Positions 50,613 through 60,735 of a stretch of 64,000 bases of DNA are shown here, piece by piece (position 1 is the first letter of the stretch; each line of letters starts with the position of its first letter). The notes under the pieces were generated by a model. The model did no database searches and was not told the origin of the DNA. It was given only the letters and a program-made list of their open reading frames with translations. Location: positions 83,113 to 147,112 of the forward strand of contig NZ_FOPV01000008.1 of the NCBI RefSeq assembly GCF_900113575.1, read 5' to 3'. This DNA comes from Nitrosospira sp. Nsp14 (GTDB lineage Bacteria > Pseudomonadota > Gammaproteobacteria > Burkholderiales > Nitrosomonadaceae). The translations under genes were made by a program, and so were the position numbers.

Positions 50613-52061
50613 ATGTCTCAATCCTTCGATGTCGCCGTAATCGGCGCTGGCCCGGGCGGGTATGTGGCAGCGATACGCTGCGCCCAACTGGGACTCAATA
50701 CCGTCTGTATAGACGAGTGGAAAAACCCGCAAGGGAAGCCCAGTCTGGGCGGAACATGTCTAAATGTCGGCTGCATCCCCTCGAAGGCCCTTCTCGAGTC
50801 ATCCGAGAATTACGAACGTGCCGCCCATAAATTCTCGAGTCACGGCATTCAAGTTGAAGCCCTGTCGGTCGACATTCCGGTGATGATGTCCCGCAAAGAG
50901 AAAATCGTTGCAAACTTCACCGGCGGCGTGGCGATGCTGCTCAAAAAAAACAAGGTTGCCTCAATGCATGGACGAGGGACACTACTCAAGCGCGATCAGG
51001 AAAATCGCGCTAGCGCGCTTTGGCAAATCGAAGTGACGAATGCGGATTCCGTCCAAACCATCGAGGCTAAGCACGTGATTATTGCTACCGGTTCCACGCC
51101 CCGCACCCTGGCGCTCGCGCCAGTGGACAACGAGCGAATACTGGACAATACCGGTGCGCTCAACCTGACAGAAGCGCCGCGGCGTTTGGCGGTGATAGGG
51201 GGCGGAGTGATCGGCCTGGAAATGGGCAGTCTATGGCGGCGGCTCGGTTCGGAGGTAACTATCCTCGAAGCCCTGCCCGGATTTCTCACCGCGGCCGATG
51301 AGCAAGTAGCAAAAGAAGCCCGGAAAATCTTCACCCGGGAAACAGGCCTGGTTATTCATACCGGCATAAAAATAAGCGGCATCACAACCGATGAACAAAG
51401 CATTAAAGTGGAGTATGCCGACGTGGACGGCAATGCGCAAAAGCTGGAAGTAGACAAAGTGATCGTAGCCGTGGGGCGCATGCCCAACACAGTCGGCCTT
51501 GGGGCCGAAGATACCGGGCTCAAGCTCGATGAACGGGGATACGTCGAAGTGGATGCGAATTGCCGCACCAGCCTGCCTGATGTGTACGCAGTGGGAGATG
51601 TGGTACGCGGGCCCATGCTGGCGCATAAGGCGTCGGAGGAAGGTGTTGCCGTGGCGGAACGCATCGCTGGACAACCGGGGCACGTGAATCTCGACGCCAT
51701 TCCCTGGGTGATCTATACCTCCCCCGAAATCGCATGGGTTGGAAAAAGCGAGCAGCAATTGAAGTCGGCCGGAATCCAATATAAAGCAGGGCAATTCCCT
51801 TTCATGGCCAATGGACGCGCCCGCGCCCTGGGGGAGACCGGCGGCTTCGTAAAGGTGCTCGCGGATGCGAACACCGACCGAATCCTCGGTATCCACATGA
51901 TTGGTCCCTACGTTTCCGAATTGATTGCCGAGGCGGTGGTGGCGATGGAATTCGCCGCCAGCAGCGAAGATATCGCGCGGATTGTGCACGCACACCCGTC
52001 GCTGTCTGAAGTACTGCATGAAGCAGCGCTGGGCGTGGAGAAACGCGCGATTCATATATAA
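50613..52061 (+). CDS. lpdA: Dihydrolipoyl dehydrogenase (E3)
   Basis: A 482-residue FAD disulfide oxidoreductase. It has the FAD fold VIGAGPGGYVAAIRCAQLG, redox disulfide GGTCLNVGCIPSKALL, NAD fold VIGGGVIGLEMGS, AVGDVVRGPMLAHKASEEG, and the active-site His-Glu in VHAHPSLSEVLHEAAL. It reoxidises lipoamide of SucB and probably other complexes. It follows sucB after 68 bases that include a run of nine T (after GACC) without a clear stem. Confidence 0.96.
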   Translation: MSQSFDVAVIGAGPGGYVAAIRCAQLGLNTVCIDEWKNPQGKPSLGGTCLNVGCIPSKALLESSENYERAAHKFSSHGIQVEALSVDIPVMMSRKEKIVANFTGGVAMLLKKNKVASMHGRGTLLKRDQENRASALWQIEVTNADSVQTIEAKHVIIATGSTPRTLALAPVDNERILDNTGALNLTEAPRRLAVIGGGVIGLEMGSLWRRLGSEVTILEALPGFLTAADEQVAKEARKIFTRETGLVIHTGIKISGITTDEQSIKVEYADVDGNAQKLEVDKVIVAVGRMPNTVGLGAEDTGLKLDERGYVEVDANCRTSLPDVYAVGDVVRGPMLAHKASEEGVAVAERIAGQPGHVNLDAIPWVIYTSPEIAWVGKSEQQLKSAGIQYKAGQFPFMANGRARALGETGGFVKVLADANTDRILGIHMIGPYVSELIAEAVVAMEFAASSEDIARIVHAHPSLSEVLHEAALGVEKRAIHI

Positions 52062-52126
52062 CACTCGGTGGGCTGGCCTGAAGCCTGAGAATCAATAGAA
52101 AACTCGTAGCGCTTGTTCGTCTATAT

Positions 52127-52165
52127 AGGGTTCCACTCACCAAACAGGGTTCCCACTCACCAAAG
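52127..52165. repeat. Imperfect tandem 19/20-base repeat upstream of hisG
   Basis: AGGGTTCCACTCACCAAAC at 52127-52145 is followed at once by AGGGTTCCCACTCACCAAAG at 52146-52165, differing by one inserted C and the last base. It lies in the 221-base gap between lpdA and hisG, where the his promoter should be. It may be a duplicated regulator site or simple slippage. Confidence 0.7.
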
Positions 52166-52282
52166 CCTTGTCGCCCGCGAATTTATTTTTAAAACCCGCC
52201 CTATTCTCGCGTCTCTTAACACTGCCGGGCGAGCCCGGCTGAGCCGTTTTTGGAGTAAAATGCAGCTTTTCAAGAATTTGCC

Positions 52283-52951
52283 ATGACGCGCATCACGATT
52301 GCCCTTTCCAAGGGCCGCATTTTCGACGATACCGCTCCGCTATTGAAAGGCGCGGGCATTGTCGCGCTGGATGATCCCGACACGTCGCGTAAACTGATCC
52401 TGGCCACGAATCGCGATAATGTACGGCTCATCATCGTGCGTGCGTCGGACGTGCCCACCTACGTACAGTACGGCGCCGCGGACCTGGGTATCGCAGGGAA
52501 GGACGTATTGCTGGAACATGGTGGCGCTGGGCTTTACCAACCGCTGGACTTGAATATCGCCTGTTGCCGCATGATGGTGGCGGTGCGAGACGACTTTGAT
52601 TACGAATCCGCCGTCCGCCGGGGGGCAAGAGTACGTGTTGCGACCAAGTACCTGCAAACGGCGCGCGAACACTTTGCCGAAAAAGGCATGCATGTGGATC
52701 TGATCAAGCTCTACGGTTCGATGGAACTTGCACCGCTGGTGGGATTGGCGGATGCGATCGTGGATCTGGTTTCGAGTGGCAATACGCTCAAGGCCAACCA
52801 TCTAAAGGCGGTGGAAGAGATCATTCCAATTTCAGCCCGCCTGATTATCAATCAGGCCGCGCTGAAATTGAAACGCGAAACGATACAGCCTATGCTTGAT
52901 GCGTTCTCCACAGCAATTTCAAACAAGCTCATTGCTCAACCCGCCCAATAA
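52283..52951 (+). CDS. hisG: ATP phosphoribosyltransferase, short form HisG
   Basis: A 222-residue enzyme that starts histidine synthesis by joining ATP and [43 protein letters not shown] and the PRPP-binding [15 protein letters not shown] are seen. It lacks the C-terminal ACT-like regulatory domain of long HisG (about 300 residues), so it belongs to the HisG-S class that needs the HisRS-like partner HisZ. No hisZ is in the window; in related bacteria it often lies elsewhere. First gene of the his operon. Confidence 0.96.
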   Translation: MTRITIALSKGRIFDDTAPLLKGAGIVALDDPDTSRKLILATNRDNVRLIIVRASDVPTYVQYGAADLGIAGKDVLLEHGGAGLYQPLDLNIACCRMMVAVRDDFDYESAVRRGARVRVATKYLQTAREHFAEKGMHVDLIKLYGSMELAPLVGLADAIVDLVSSGNTLKANHLKAVEEIIPISARLIINQAALKLKRETIQPMLDAFSTAISNKLIAQPAQ

Positions 52952-52970
52952 ACAGAGAAATACCGACCGG

Positions 52971-54341
52971 ATGATACAGATAAGGCGCTTGTCCTCAACC
53001 GACAGCCGCTTCGATGAAGCGTTAGGGCGGCTTCTCGCTTTTGAAGACGAGCAGGATGCAGCAGTCGACGCAGCGGCGGCGGAGATCCTGGCTGACATAA
53101 AAAAACGCGGTGATGAAGCGCTGCTGGGATATACCCGCCGCTTCGATCATCTCGACGCGGGGTCCATGGCAGAGCTTGAATTACCGCATGACCGCATGCA
53201 ATCGGCGTTGCAAAGTCTGCCGGCGGATCAGCGCAGTGCACTGACAGAGGCGGCTGCCCGCGTTCGCGCTTATCACGAAAAGCAGTTGATGCAATCTTGG
53301 AGCTATGTAGAACCCGACGGCACATTGCTTGGTCAGCAAATCACCCCGTTGGACCGGGTCGGGTTATACGTGCCTGGCGGCAAGGCATCCTACCCTTCCT
53401 CAGTGCTGATGAATGCAATACCCGCCAAAGTCGCCGGCGTTGGCGAGCTCATCATGGTGACACCCACTCCCCGTGGTGAAACGAGTGATCTAGTCCTCGC
53501 CGCGGCTGCAATTTGCAATGTGGATCGTATTTTTACCATTGGAGGTGCTCAGGCAATCGGCGCGCTTGCCTATGGCACTCATACCGTACCGCAAGTGGAC
53601 AAAATCGTCGGCCCCGGCAATGCATATGTCGCGGCGGCAAAGCGGCGCGTATTTGGCGTGGTGGGCATCGATATGCTGGCAGGACCGTCAGAGATCCTGG
53701 TGATTTGCGACGGCAAGACCAATCCCGACTGGATTGCCATGGACTTATTTTCGCAAGCTGAGCATGATGAGTTGGCACAGGCAATTCTGCTTTCTCCGGA
53801 TCCGGTTTTCATTGACGCCGTAGCCGCAAGCATTGCACGCCAGTTGGAAGCAATGTCCCGGAAGCGGGTCATACATACCTCGCTCGAAGGCCGCGGCGCC
53901 CTTATTCAGGTACGCGATCTGGACGAAGCGTGCGCCATCGCAAATCGCATCGCCCCGGAACACCTTGAATTATCGGTGGAGCAGCCGGAAAACTGGATGA
54001 CTAAGATCAGACACGCCGGGGCGATCTTTCTTGGAAGATATACTTCTGAAGCGCTGGGCGACTATTGCGCCGGCCCCAATCATGTATTGCCCACCTCCGG
54101 CACTGCGCGATTTTCGTCGCCATTGGGCGTTTACGATTTTCAGAAACGAAGCAGCATTATTCAGGTATCAGCAGAAGCCTCGGCAAGACTTGGCCGAATT
54201 GCCTCGACCCTGGCGCATGGCGAAGGGTTACAGGCGCATGCGATGTCAGCCGAGTACCGGTTTCAGAATAGCGCGGCTGCGATCCCGGATGGATCCGGCT
54301 CTTCCATAAGTGAACCTATCGCTTTGCCGCCCCGACTTTGA
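52971..54341 (+). CDS. hisD: Histidinol dehydrogenase HisD
   Basis: A 456-residue NAD-dependent enzyme for the last two steps of histidine synthesis. [31 protein letters not shown], the signature [38 protein letters not shown] with the zinc-site Gln and His, and the catalytic Glu-His in [11 protein letters not shown] are present. The ATG at 52971 is used; an earlier in-frame start at 52896 lies inside hisG. It ends 32 bases before the hisC start. Confidence 0.96.
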   Translation: MIQIRRLSSTDSRFDEALGRLLAFEDEQDAAVDAAAAEILADIKKRGDEALLGYTRRFDHLDAGSMAELELPHDRMQSALQSLPADQRSALTEAAARVRAYHEKQLMQSWSYVEPDGTLLGQQITPLDRVGLYVPGGKASYPSSVLMNAIPAKVAGVGELIMVTPTPRGETSDLVLAAAAICNVDRIFTIGGAQAIGALAYGTHTVPQVDKIVGPGNAYVAAAKRRVFGVVGIDMLAGPSEILVICDGKTNPDWIAMDLFSQAEHDELAQAILLSPDPVFIDAVAASIARQLEAMSRKRVIHTSLEGRGALIQVRDLDEACAIANRIAPEHLELSVEQPENWMTKIRHAGAIFLGRYTSEALGDYCAGPNHVLPTSGTARFSSPLGVYDFQKRSSIIQVSAEASARLGRIASTLAHGEGLQAHAMSAEYRFQNSAAAIPDGSGSSISEPIALPPRL

Positions 54342-54372
54342 GTGCGATACAAATTCCAACTTCATCTTAATA

Positions 54373-55443
54373 ATGTCCAGGTCGCCCGATCAGATCATCC
54401 GGACGGAAGTTCTATCGCTCTCCGCCTACCATGTTGCCCCCGCAAGCGGCATGGTAAAGCTGGATGCGATGGAAAACCCATATTCGCTACCGGACCGTCT
54501 GCGGGACGACATCGCCCAGCTGGTCGCTACTGCACCCATCAACCGTTATCCCGATGCCAGCGCGGCGTCGCTGAAAGCCATGTTGCGGGCAGCGCTGGCC
54601 GTACCCGACGGGATGGAGATCATGCTGGGCAACGGTTCGGACGAAATCATCCAGATCATCGCCTTGGCCTGCGCCAGGCCCGGCGCCACGTTGCTGAGTG
54701 TCGAGCCCGCGTTCGTCATGTTTCGCATGATCGCTGCTTTCGCCGGCATGAAGTACGTGGGCGTTCCGTTAAAGGCCGATTTTTCGCTCGACATCGATGC
54801 AACGCTTGAAGCGATCTCGCAACATGAGCCGGCAGTCATTTTCATCGCCTATCCGAATAACCCCACGGGCAACCTGTTTGACGCCCGGGCAATCTCACGT
54901 ATCATTGAAGCTGCACCCGGCCTAGTGGTCGTGGATGAGGCCTACCACGCCTTTGCCAATGCCAGCTTCATGGACAAACTGTTGCAGTACCCCAACCTGT
55001 TGTTGATGCGCACGCTTTCCAAGCTGGGATTGGCTGGCTTGAGACTGGGTCTGCTGGCGGGAGGACCTGAGTGGCTGAGGGAGTTGGAAAAACTGCGATT
55101 GCCGTATAATGTAGGAATCGTCACCCAGCTGATCGCGGAAAAAGTGTTACAGCATCGCGATGTCCTGCTGCAACAGGCTGCGGCGATCAAGAATGAGCGG
55201 GCGATGTTGGGTGCGCGGCTGGCGGCGATGCACGGCATCGAACCTTTTCCAACGGATGCAAACTTTATACTATTTCGCCTGAGCGAAGCCGGTCACGTGT
55301 TTCAGAATCTCAAAAAACGCGGCGTATTGATCAAGAATCTGGATGGAACACATCCCTTGCTGAAAAATTGCCTGCGAGTGACGGTGGGCAAGCCTGATGA
55401 AAACGCGCTTTTTCTGGCCGCGTTGGAAGGTTCGCTCGCGTAA
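54373..55443 (+). CDS. hisC: Histidinol-phosphate aminotransferase HisC
   Basis: A 356-residue PLP enzyme of the fold-type I family. [57 protein letters not shown] and the PLP-Lys in [15 protein letters not shown] are seen. The ATG at 54373 (after TTAATA) is preferred because the earlier frame start at 54310 overlaps hisD. Third gene of the operon. Confidence 0.95.
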   Translation: MSRSPDQIIRTEVLSLSAYHVAPASGMVKLDAMENPYSLPDRLRDDIAQLVATAPINRYPDASAASLKAMLRAALAVPDGMEIMLGNGSDEIIQIIALACARPGATLLSVEPAFVMFRMIAAFAGMKYVGVPLKADFSLDIDATLEAISQHEPAVIFIAYPNNPTGNLFDARAISRIIEAAPGLVVVDEAYHAFANASFMDKLLQYPNLLLMRTLSKLGLAGLRLGLLAGGPEWLRELEKLRLPYNVGIVTQLIAEKVLQHRDVLLQQAAAIKNERAMLGARLAAMHGIEPFPTDANFILFRLSEAGHVFQNLKKRGVLIKNLDGTHPLLKNCLRVTVGKPDENALFLAALEGSLA

Positions 55444-55510
55444 CGCCAGCCTTACAAGAATGACCGGTAAATGACTGATCTCCCTATCCTTGTTCTATCC
55501 AACTAATCTC

Positions 55511-56098
55511 ATGCGACAAGCCGAGGTCAACCGTAACACCCTCGAAACCCAGATCAGTCTGAATGTCAATCTGGATGGAACGGGAAAGGCAGTACTGGAC
55601 ACAGGAGTCCCTTTTCTCGATCACATGCTGGACCAGGTGGCGCGTCACGGCATGATCGACCTGGAGATTGCGGCCAAGGGTGACCTGCACATTGATGCTC
55701 ACCATACCGTCGAGGATATCGGAATCACGCTTGGCCAGGCATTCGCCCAGGCAGTTGGGGATAAAAAAGGGCTGCGCCGCTACGGTCACGCCTACGTTCC
55801 GCTGGATGAAGCATTATCCCGCGTCGTAATAGATCTCTCCGGCAGGCCGGGTATGAAATTCAACGTCGATTTCGCGCGGGCAAGGATAGGAGATTTCGAC
55901 GTTGATCTTATCAACGAATTTTTCCAAGGTTTTGTCAATCACGCTCTGGTGACGTTGCACGTCGAGAATCTGGCGGGGGTGAATGCCCATCACCAGGCGG
56001 AGACGGTATTCAAGGCATTTGGCCGTGCTTTGCGCATGGCAATGGAAACCGATCCTCGTGCGGCTGGCACCATCCCTTCCACCAAAGGTTCCCTGTAG
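55511..56098 (+). CDS. hisB: Imidazoleglycerol-phosphate dehydratase HisB
   Basis: A 195-residue monofunctional dehydratase, without the phosphatase domain fused in E. coli HisB. Metal-binding histidines are in [29 protein letters not shown] and [17 protein letters not shown]. The ATG at 55511 begins at the family N-terminus [14 protein letters not shown]; an upstream TTG at 55490 is less likely. Confidence 0.96.
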   Translation: MRQAEVNRNTLETQISLNVNLDGTGKAVLDTGVPFLDHMLDQVARHGMIDLEIAAKGDLHIDAHHTVEDIGITLGQAFAQAVGDKKGLRRYGHAYVPLDEALSRVVIDLSGRPGMKFNVDFARARIGDFDVDLINEFFQGFVNHALVTLHVENLAGVNAHHQAETVFKAFGRALRMAMETDPRAAGTIPSTKGSL

Positions 56099-56122
56099 CT
56101 CCCTCACTCTCAATTGCTCGAT

Positions 56123-56791
56123 ATGCCTGATATCGCAATCGTTGACTACGGCATGGGCAACCTGCGCTCCGTGTCCAAAGCACTGGAACATGTCGCACAA
56201 GGTGCGTCCATAAGCGTGACCAGCAATCCCGAGGTGGTGCGCAGCGCTTCCCGTGTCGTAGTGCCTGGTCAAGGCGCGATGCCGGACTGTCTGCGCGAAT
56301 TGGACAAGCTTGGATTGCGGAAGGCAGTCGTGGACGCAGCGCTGCACAAGCCTTTTCTGGGTATTTGCTTGGGTCTGCAGATGCTGTTCGACAGCAGCGA
56401 GGAAGGCAACGTAAAGGGCCTCGGTATCGTGAGTGGAAAGGTGCGGCGTTTCTCCGCTCCGGCGACGACCGCCAATGTCCAGCAAAGGCTCAAAGTACCG
56501 CACATGGGCTGGAATCAAGTACACCAGGCGGTCGCACATCCTATGTGGAAGGACATTCCTCAGGATGCGCGCTTCTACTTCGTGCACAGCTATTACGTCG
56601 AAACGGCCACCCCTGAGCCCGCCGCGGCATATACCGAGTATCCGTTTCCATTTACTTGTGCGGTGGCAAAAGATAATATTTTCGCCGTCCAGTTTCACCC
56701 TGAAAAAAGTCAGGAGTCAGGCTTGGCGCTGCTAAGCAATTTTGTGCACTGGCAACCCACGGTATTCAAGGGTACGCGCAGCCGGTTCTGA
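56123..56791 (+). CDS. hisH: Imidazole glycerol phosphate synthase, glutaminase subunit HisH
   Basis: A 222-residue class I amidotransferase that supplies ammonia to HisF. It has IAIVDYGMGNLRSVSKAL, the catalytic Cys in LGICLGLQMLFDSSEE, and the His-Glu of FAVQFHPEKSQESGL. It is about ten residues longer than most because of an Ala/Thr-rich loop near residue 115. It starts at the ATG 56123 rather than the TTG at 56114. Confidence 0.95.
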   Translation: MPDIAIVDYGMGNLRSVSKALEHVAQGASISVTSNPEVVRSASRVVVPGQGAMPDCLRELDKLGLRKAVVDAALHKPFLGICLGLQMLFDSSEEGNVKGLGIVSGKVRRFSAPATTANVQQRLKVPHMGWNQVHQAVAHPMWKDIPQDARFYFVHSYYVETATPEPAAAYTEYPFPFTCAVAKDNIFAVQFHPEKSQESGLALLSNFVHWQPTVFKGTRSRF

Positions 56792-56844
56792 CCCTGTAGC
56801 CATATCTTCTTCGAACTCAACCATACTCCCGATACCGACTTAAA

Positions 56845-57618
56845 ATGCTGATCATTCCTGCGATAGACCTGAAGGACGGTCACTGCGTACGTCTGAAACA
56901 AGGCGTGATGGAAAATGCCACGGTGTTTTCCGATGACCCCGGCGCCACAGCCAGACATTGGCTGGATCAGCGCGCGAGGCGACTGCACCTGGTGGATCTT
57001 AACGGTGCGTTTGCGGGGAAACCAAAGAATGAGCTTGCCATTCGCGAAATCATTAAGGCGATCGGCGACGAAATTCCAACTCAGCTTGGCGGCGGCATAC
57101 GTGATCTGGAAACCATCGAACGTTATCTCGACGACGGTATTACTTACGTTATCATCGGCACCGCAGCGGTAAAGACACCTGGGTTCCTGCATGATGCGTG
57201 TAACGCGTTCCCCGGACATATCATGGTGGGGCTGGACGCGAAGGACGGCAAAGTGGCGGTTAATGGCTGGTCGAAGGTCACCGGCCACGATGTGGTGGAT
57301 CTGGCAAAGAAATTCGAGGACTATGGGGTTGAAGCAATTATTTATACCGATATCGGACGCGACGGAATGTTGAGCGGCGTCAATGTTCAGGCGACGGTGC
57401 AACTTGCCCGCGCACTAACCATCCCCGTCATTGCCAGTGGGGGTATCGGAAACCTCGACGATGTAAGGGCCCTTTGCGACATAGCATCGGAAGGTATTGC
57501 CGGCGCGGTTACGGGGCGCGCGATCTATGAAGGCACGCTGGATTTCAAAGAGGCGCAAGCGCTGGCTGATGAGCTCAGCGCTCAAGCGGCATCCGTAGAT
57601 GCGACCCTCCCTTCCTGA
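56845..57618 (+). CDS. hisA: ProFAR isomerase HisA
   Basis: A 257-residue (beta-alpha)8 barrel that opens the ProFAR ribose ring. The N-terminal catalytic Asp is in [19 protein letters not shown] and the second in [14 protein letters not shown]; the phosphate-binding loops are [18 protein letters not shown] and [13 protein letters not shown]. It lies between hisH and hisF and is homologous to HisF. Confidence 0.96.
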   Translation: MLIIPAIDLKDGHCVRLKQGVMENATVFSDDPGATARHWLDQRARRLHLVDLNGAFAGKPKNELAIREIIKAIGDEIPTQLGGGIRDLETIERYLDDGITYVIIGTAAVKTPGFLHDACNAFPGHIMVGLDAKDGKVAVNGWSKVTGHDVVDLAKKFEDYGVEAIIYTDIGRDGMLSGVNVQATVQLARALTIPVIASGGIGNLDDVRALCDIASEGIAGAVTGRAIYEGTLDFKEAQALADELSAQAASVDATLPS

Positions 57619-57728
57619 AGATCAATTCTGGGCCAAGGCGAGAAACAAACCGTCGTCAGTACCTTTACCCCGGCAACGTCTTTTTCGGATCTATTTCTGT
57701 TTACCTTTAGAATAAAGGTCTTTAATGT

Positions 57729-58487
57729 ATGGGGCTTGCAAAGCGTATTATCCCTTGCCTTGACGTGACCAACGGGCGGGTGGTCAAGGGCGTGAATTTT
57801 ATCGGGCTTCGGGATGCGGGCGACCCCATCGAAATATCGCGACGTTACGATGATCAGGGGGCGGATGAACTGACCTTTCTCGACATTACCGCCAGTTCAG
57901 ACGATCGCGACCTGATTTTGCATATTATCGAAGAAGTAGCGGCGCAGGTTTTCATACCCTTGACTGTTGGCGGCGGCGTTCGCAAAGTGGAAGACGTGCG
58001 CAGGCTGTTGAACGCAGGCGCCGATAAAGTAAGCATCAACACCTCGGCAGTCCAGAATCCTGAGTTGGTCCGAGAGGCCGCTGACCGCTACGGCTCGCAA
58101 TGCATCGTGGTGGCAATTGATGCCAAGCGGGCGGAAAATGGATGGCAGGTCTTCACCCACGGCGGCCGTAACGCCACCGGTCTGGATGTGATCGAGTGGG
58201 CAAAGAAGATGCAGGCACTGGGGGCGGGGGAAATACTGCTCACGAGCATGGATCGAGACGGGACCCGCAACGGATTTGATCTGGCGCTGATCCGTTCAGT
58301 ATCCGACACGGTGGATGTACCGGTGATCGCAAGCGGCGGTGTAGGTAATCTGCAACATTTGGTTGATGGAATTGTAGACGGCCATGCCGACGCGGTGCTG
58401 GCAGCAAGTATTTTTCATTACGGCGAGTACACGGTACGTCAGGCCAAAGAGTACATGGCGCAACATAGTATCGAAGTGCGGTTGTAG
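57729..58487 (+). CDS. hisF: Imidazole glycerol phosphate synthase, cyclase subunit HisF
   Basis: A 252-residue (beta-alpha)8 barrel that pairs with His[50 protein letters not shown] (read in parts), [16 protein letters not shown] and [16 protein letters not shown] are family motifs, with both catalytic Asp residues present. The 110-base gap after hisA has no recognised element apart from an AT-rich tract before the start. Confidence 0.96.
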   Translation: MGLAKRIIPCLDVTNGRVVKGVNFIGLRDAGDPIEISRRYDDQGADELTFLDITASSDDRDLILHIIEEVAAQVFIPLTVGGGVRKVEDVRRLLNAGADKVSINTSAVQNPELVREAADRYGSQCIVVAIDAKRAENGWQVFTHGGRNATGLDVIEWAKKMQALGAGEILLTSMDRDGTRNGFDLALIRSVSDTVDVPVIASGGVGNLQHLVDGIVDGHADAVLAASIFHYGEYTVRQAKEYMAQHSIEVRL

Positions 58488-58510
58488 TACATTCATCTTC
58501 AAGCATATCT

Positions 58511-58900
58511 ATGTCCGATATTTGGCTCAACAAGATAAACTGGTCCGACGATGGGCTGGTACAGGTAGTCACGCAGGAAGCAGGCAGCAACGACGTGTTA
58601 ATGGTCGCATGGATGAATCGCGAGGCGTTGAAGCTAACCGTTCAGACCAACGAGGCGCACTACTGGTCTCGCTCCCGCAAAAAGCTCTGGCATAAGGGCG
58701 AAGAATCCGGTCACGTCCAGAAAGTACAGGAAATCCATCTGGATTGTGATAATGACGTTCTGTTGCTGAGGGTGGAACAAGTCGGCGGGATTGCCTGTCA
58801 TACCGGCAGACATAGTTGTTTCTTCAATAAACTGGAGAAGGGGCAATGGGAGGCGGCTACGCCGATCCTGAAAAGCCCGGATGAAATCTACAGAAAATGA
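58511..58900 (+). CDS. hisI: Phosphoribosyl-AMP cyclohydrolase HisI
   Basis: A 129-residue monofunctional cyclohydrolase. [30 protein letters not shown] (in parts), the metal-binding [13 protein letters not shown] and the zinc-site Cys in [11 protein letters not shown] are seen. Separate hisI and hisE genes replace the fused HisIE of enterobacteria. The stop overlaps the hisE start (ATGA). Confidence 0.96.
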   Translation: MSDIWLNKINWSDDGLVQVVTQEAGSNDVLMVAWMNREALKLTVQTNEAHYWSRSRKKLWHKGEESGHVQKVQEIHLDCDNDVLLLRVEQVGGIACHTGRHSCFFNKLEKGQWEAATPILKSPDEIYRK

Positions 58901-59223
58901 CTAACTCGACTATTCTCTGCCATCTGGCTGACGTGATTGAAGCGCGCAAAGATGCCGACCCCTCGGCCTCTTATGTGGCGAAGCTGTTGCATGATGGCGA
59001 GGATAAGATTCTTAAAAAAGTCGCGGAAGAGTCGGCCGAGGTGTTGATGGCATCAAAAGATGGCGACAAACCGCATGTGGTACGCGAAGTAGCCGACCTG
59101 TGGTTTCACTGCCTGGTGCTATTGGCACACCACGGCATGAGGCCGGAGGCGGTGTTGGATGAATTGCAGCGCCGGGAAGGAATCTCCGGAATTCACGAAA
59201 AAGCGTCGCGGAAAGCAAAATAA
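58897..59223 (+). CDS. hisE: Phosphoribosyl-ATP pyrophosphatase HisE
   Basis: A 108-residue all-helical pyrophosphohydrolase of the MazG-like superfamily. The metal-binding Glu residues are in [20 protein letters not shown] and [16 protein letters not shown]. It ends with no gap before the HIT-family gene, so translation is probably coupled. Confidence 0.95.
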   Translation: MTNSTILCHLADVIEARKDADPSASYVAKLLHDGEDKILKKVAEESAEVLMASKDGDKPHVVREVADLWFHCLVLLAHHGMRPEAVLDELQRREGISGIHEKASRKAK

Positions 59224-59577
59224 ATGGATAACTGCCTATTCTGCAAGATAGTTCGGGGCGAAATCTCCAGCGAGAAAATCTACGAAAACGAGGACGTTTT
59301 TGCATTTCATGATATCCACCCGGCGGCACCGGTGCATTTCATGCTGATACCCAAATTGCACATCAGCTCGCTTGCGGAGGTCGACGACAAGCACCGCAGC
59401 TTGCTCGGGGAAATGATGGTACTGGTACCCCGATTGGCACGACAACAAGGTTGTACCGATGGCTTTCGCACTATCATCAATACCGGACGCGTCGGAGGAC
59501 AGGAAGTTTATCATTTCCACATTCACGTCATAGGCGGCGGGGATCGTCTGCCGGGCATGATCCCTCACCCGAGATAA
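59224..59577 (+). CDS. HIT-family nucleotide hydrolase (HinT-like)
   Basis: A 117-residue histidine-triad protein. The triad is in YHFHIHVIGGG, and NCLFCKIVRGEISSEKIYE and FAFHDIHPAAPVHFMLIPK are typical of the HinT branch, which hydrolyses purine phosphoramidates and acyl-adenylates. It links the his operon to tat, a common betaproteobacterial order. The cellular substrate is unknown. Confidence 0.94.
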   Translation: MDNCLFCKIVRGEISSEKIYENEDVFAFHDIHPAAPVHFMLIPKLHISSLAEVDDKHRSLLGEMMVLVPRLARQQGCTDGFRTIINTGRVGGQEVYHFHIHVIGGGDRLPGMIPHPR

Positions 59578-59588
59578 AGGAGTAAACC

Positions 59589-59816
59589 ATGGGATCATTC
59601 AGTATCTGGCATTGGCTTGTGGTTCTGCTGATCGTTGTGCTGGTATTCGGCACCAAGAAACTTCGCAATCTGGGCAGCGATCTGGGTGGCGCGGTGAAAG
59701 GTTTCAAGGAAGGAATCAAAAGTGCGGACGAAGAGGAGATAGCGTCGCCAAATAAGCAAACGGAGTCTCGAATTATCGACGTTGATGCCAAGGACACCAC
59801 CCAGACCAAATCCTGA
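59589..59816 (+). CDS. tatA: Sec-independent protein translocase subunit TatA
   Basis: A 75-residue protein with one N-terminal helix ([17 protein letters not shown]), the [23 protein letters not shown] amphipathic helix (in two parts) and an acidic tail. TatA forms the pore-like assembly that moves folded twin-arginine substrates. AAAGGAG precedes the ATG by six bases. A gap of 161 bases separates it from tatB. Confidence 0.95.
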   Translation: MGSFSIWHWLVVLLIVVLVFGTKKLRNLGSDLGGAVKGFKEGIKSADEEEIASPNKQTESRIIDVDAKDTTQTKS

Positions 59817-59977
59817 ATTTATGGGGCTAGCGAAGAATATGCCCCGCCGAGAGTAAGCGCAAGAATGAAGAGCATGAGAGCGACGGGCGCTGGAATATCG
59901 TTAATGGCAAATCGGCCACGGGCATTTTTCTTCTCGGCGCTTTTCTTCCGGGCTCCCTTTCGTAGTCCGCCAGCGTA

Positions 59978-60391
59978 ATGTTCGATATAAGTTTCTCCGA
60001 AATCCTTGTTATAGCGGCGGTTGCGCTGATCGTGCTGGGTCCGGAGCGGCTTCCGAAGGTTGCACGCACGCTAGGCCACCTGCTGGGACGGGCACAACGG
60101 TACGCCAATGATGTGAAGAATGATATCCAGCGCGAGATGGAACTGGAGGAACTTAGAAAGTGGCAAAATTCGGTGGAGGGGGCAGCGCGCTCGGTTGAAA
60201 CTACCGTACGCACAGAACTGAACCAGTTTCAGGAAGCAATCCAGGCGGAACCAAAACATCCCGCTGATGAGGCTCTAGAACCGCCCCACGAAACCACAGC
60301 GGAGCCCGCACCAGCAGCACAACCGCCTGCTACACCGGTTCAACCCACTACCCCACCGCTTCAGCCTAAGTCAGGCTCGGCACAACCCTGA
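59978..60391 (+). CDS. tatB: Sec-independent protein translocase subunit TatB
   Basis: A 137-residue subunit. The N-terminal MFDISFSEILVIAAVALIVLGPERLPKVAR (in parts) is the TatB pattern with Glu8 in the helix and the GPERLP hinge. An amphipathic Arg/Glu/Gln-rich region follows, then a Pro/Ala/Thr-rich tail from about residue 95. With TatC it forms the receptor for twin-arginine signal peptides. Confidence 0.95.
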   Translation: MFDISFSEILVIAAVALIVLGPERLPKVARTLGHLLGRAQRYANDVKNDIQREMELEELRKWQNSVEGAARSVETTVRTELNQFQEAIQAEPKHPADEALEPPHETTAEPAPAAQPPATPVQPTTPPLQPKSGSAQP

Positions 60392-60735
60392 CGCGTGTGT
60401 GTCGTGCAGGATCGGGAAACTTTTACCAGACCCTTCACCGGGCCCTTTTTGCGCGCTTTGCTGATTAGTCACGACGCCATAAAATAAAGATCAGCGCGCC
60501 GCTTTCCGGCTGAACATGACAAACGGGAATTGGCAGGACAGGCCCATCCTTATGGGAACGCCTGCTTTCGCAAGAGTGGCTGGTTATTTGGAGCCCCGCC
60601 CAATTCCATGCCCAGCAGGCCAGCAAAACCGTATCCAAGGGGCGTTTGAACACGCCTTTGCCCGGCCATAATCTATACTTCGCTAATATAAACCGGTATA
60701 ACATCCGCTCCACTTACCGGCCGACGTTCATAACA
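60392..60735. other. Gap between tatB and tatC
   Basis: About 340 bases, long for a tat operon. An in-frame start for tatC at 60646 is possible but encodes a leader not seen in the family. An AT-rich stretch at 60668-60700 (AATCTATACTTCGCTAATATAA) could hold a separate tatC promoter. No gene is supported here. Confidence 0.4.
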
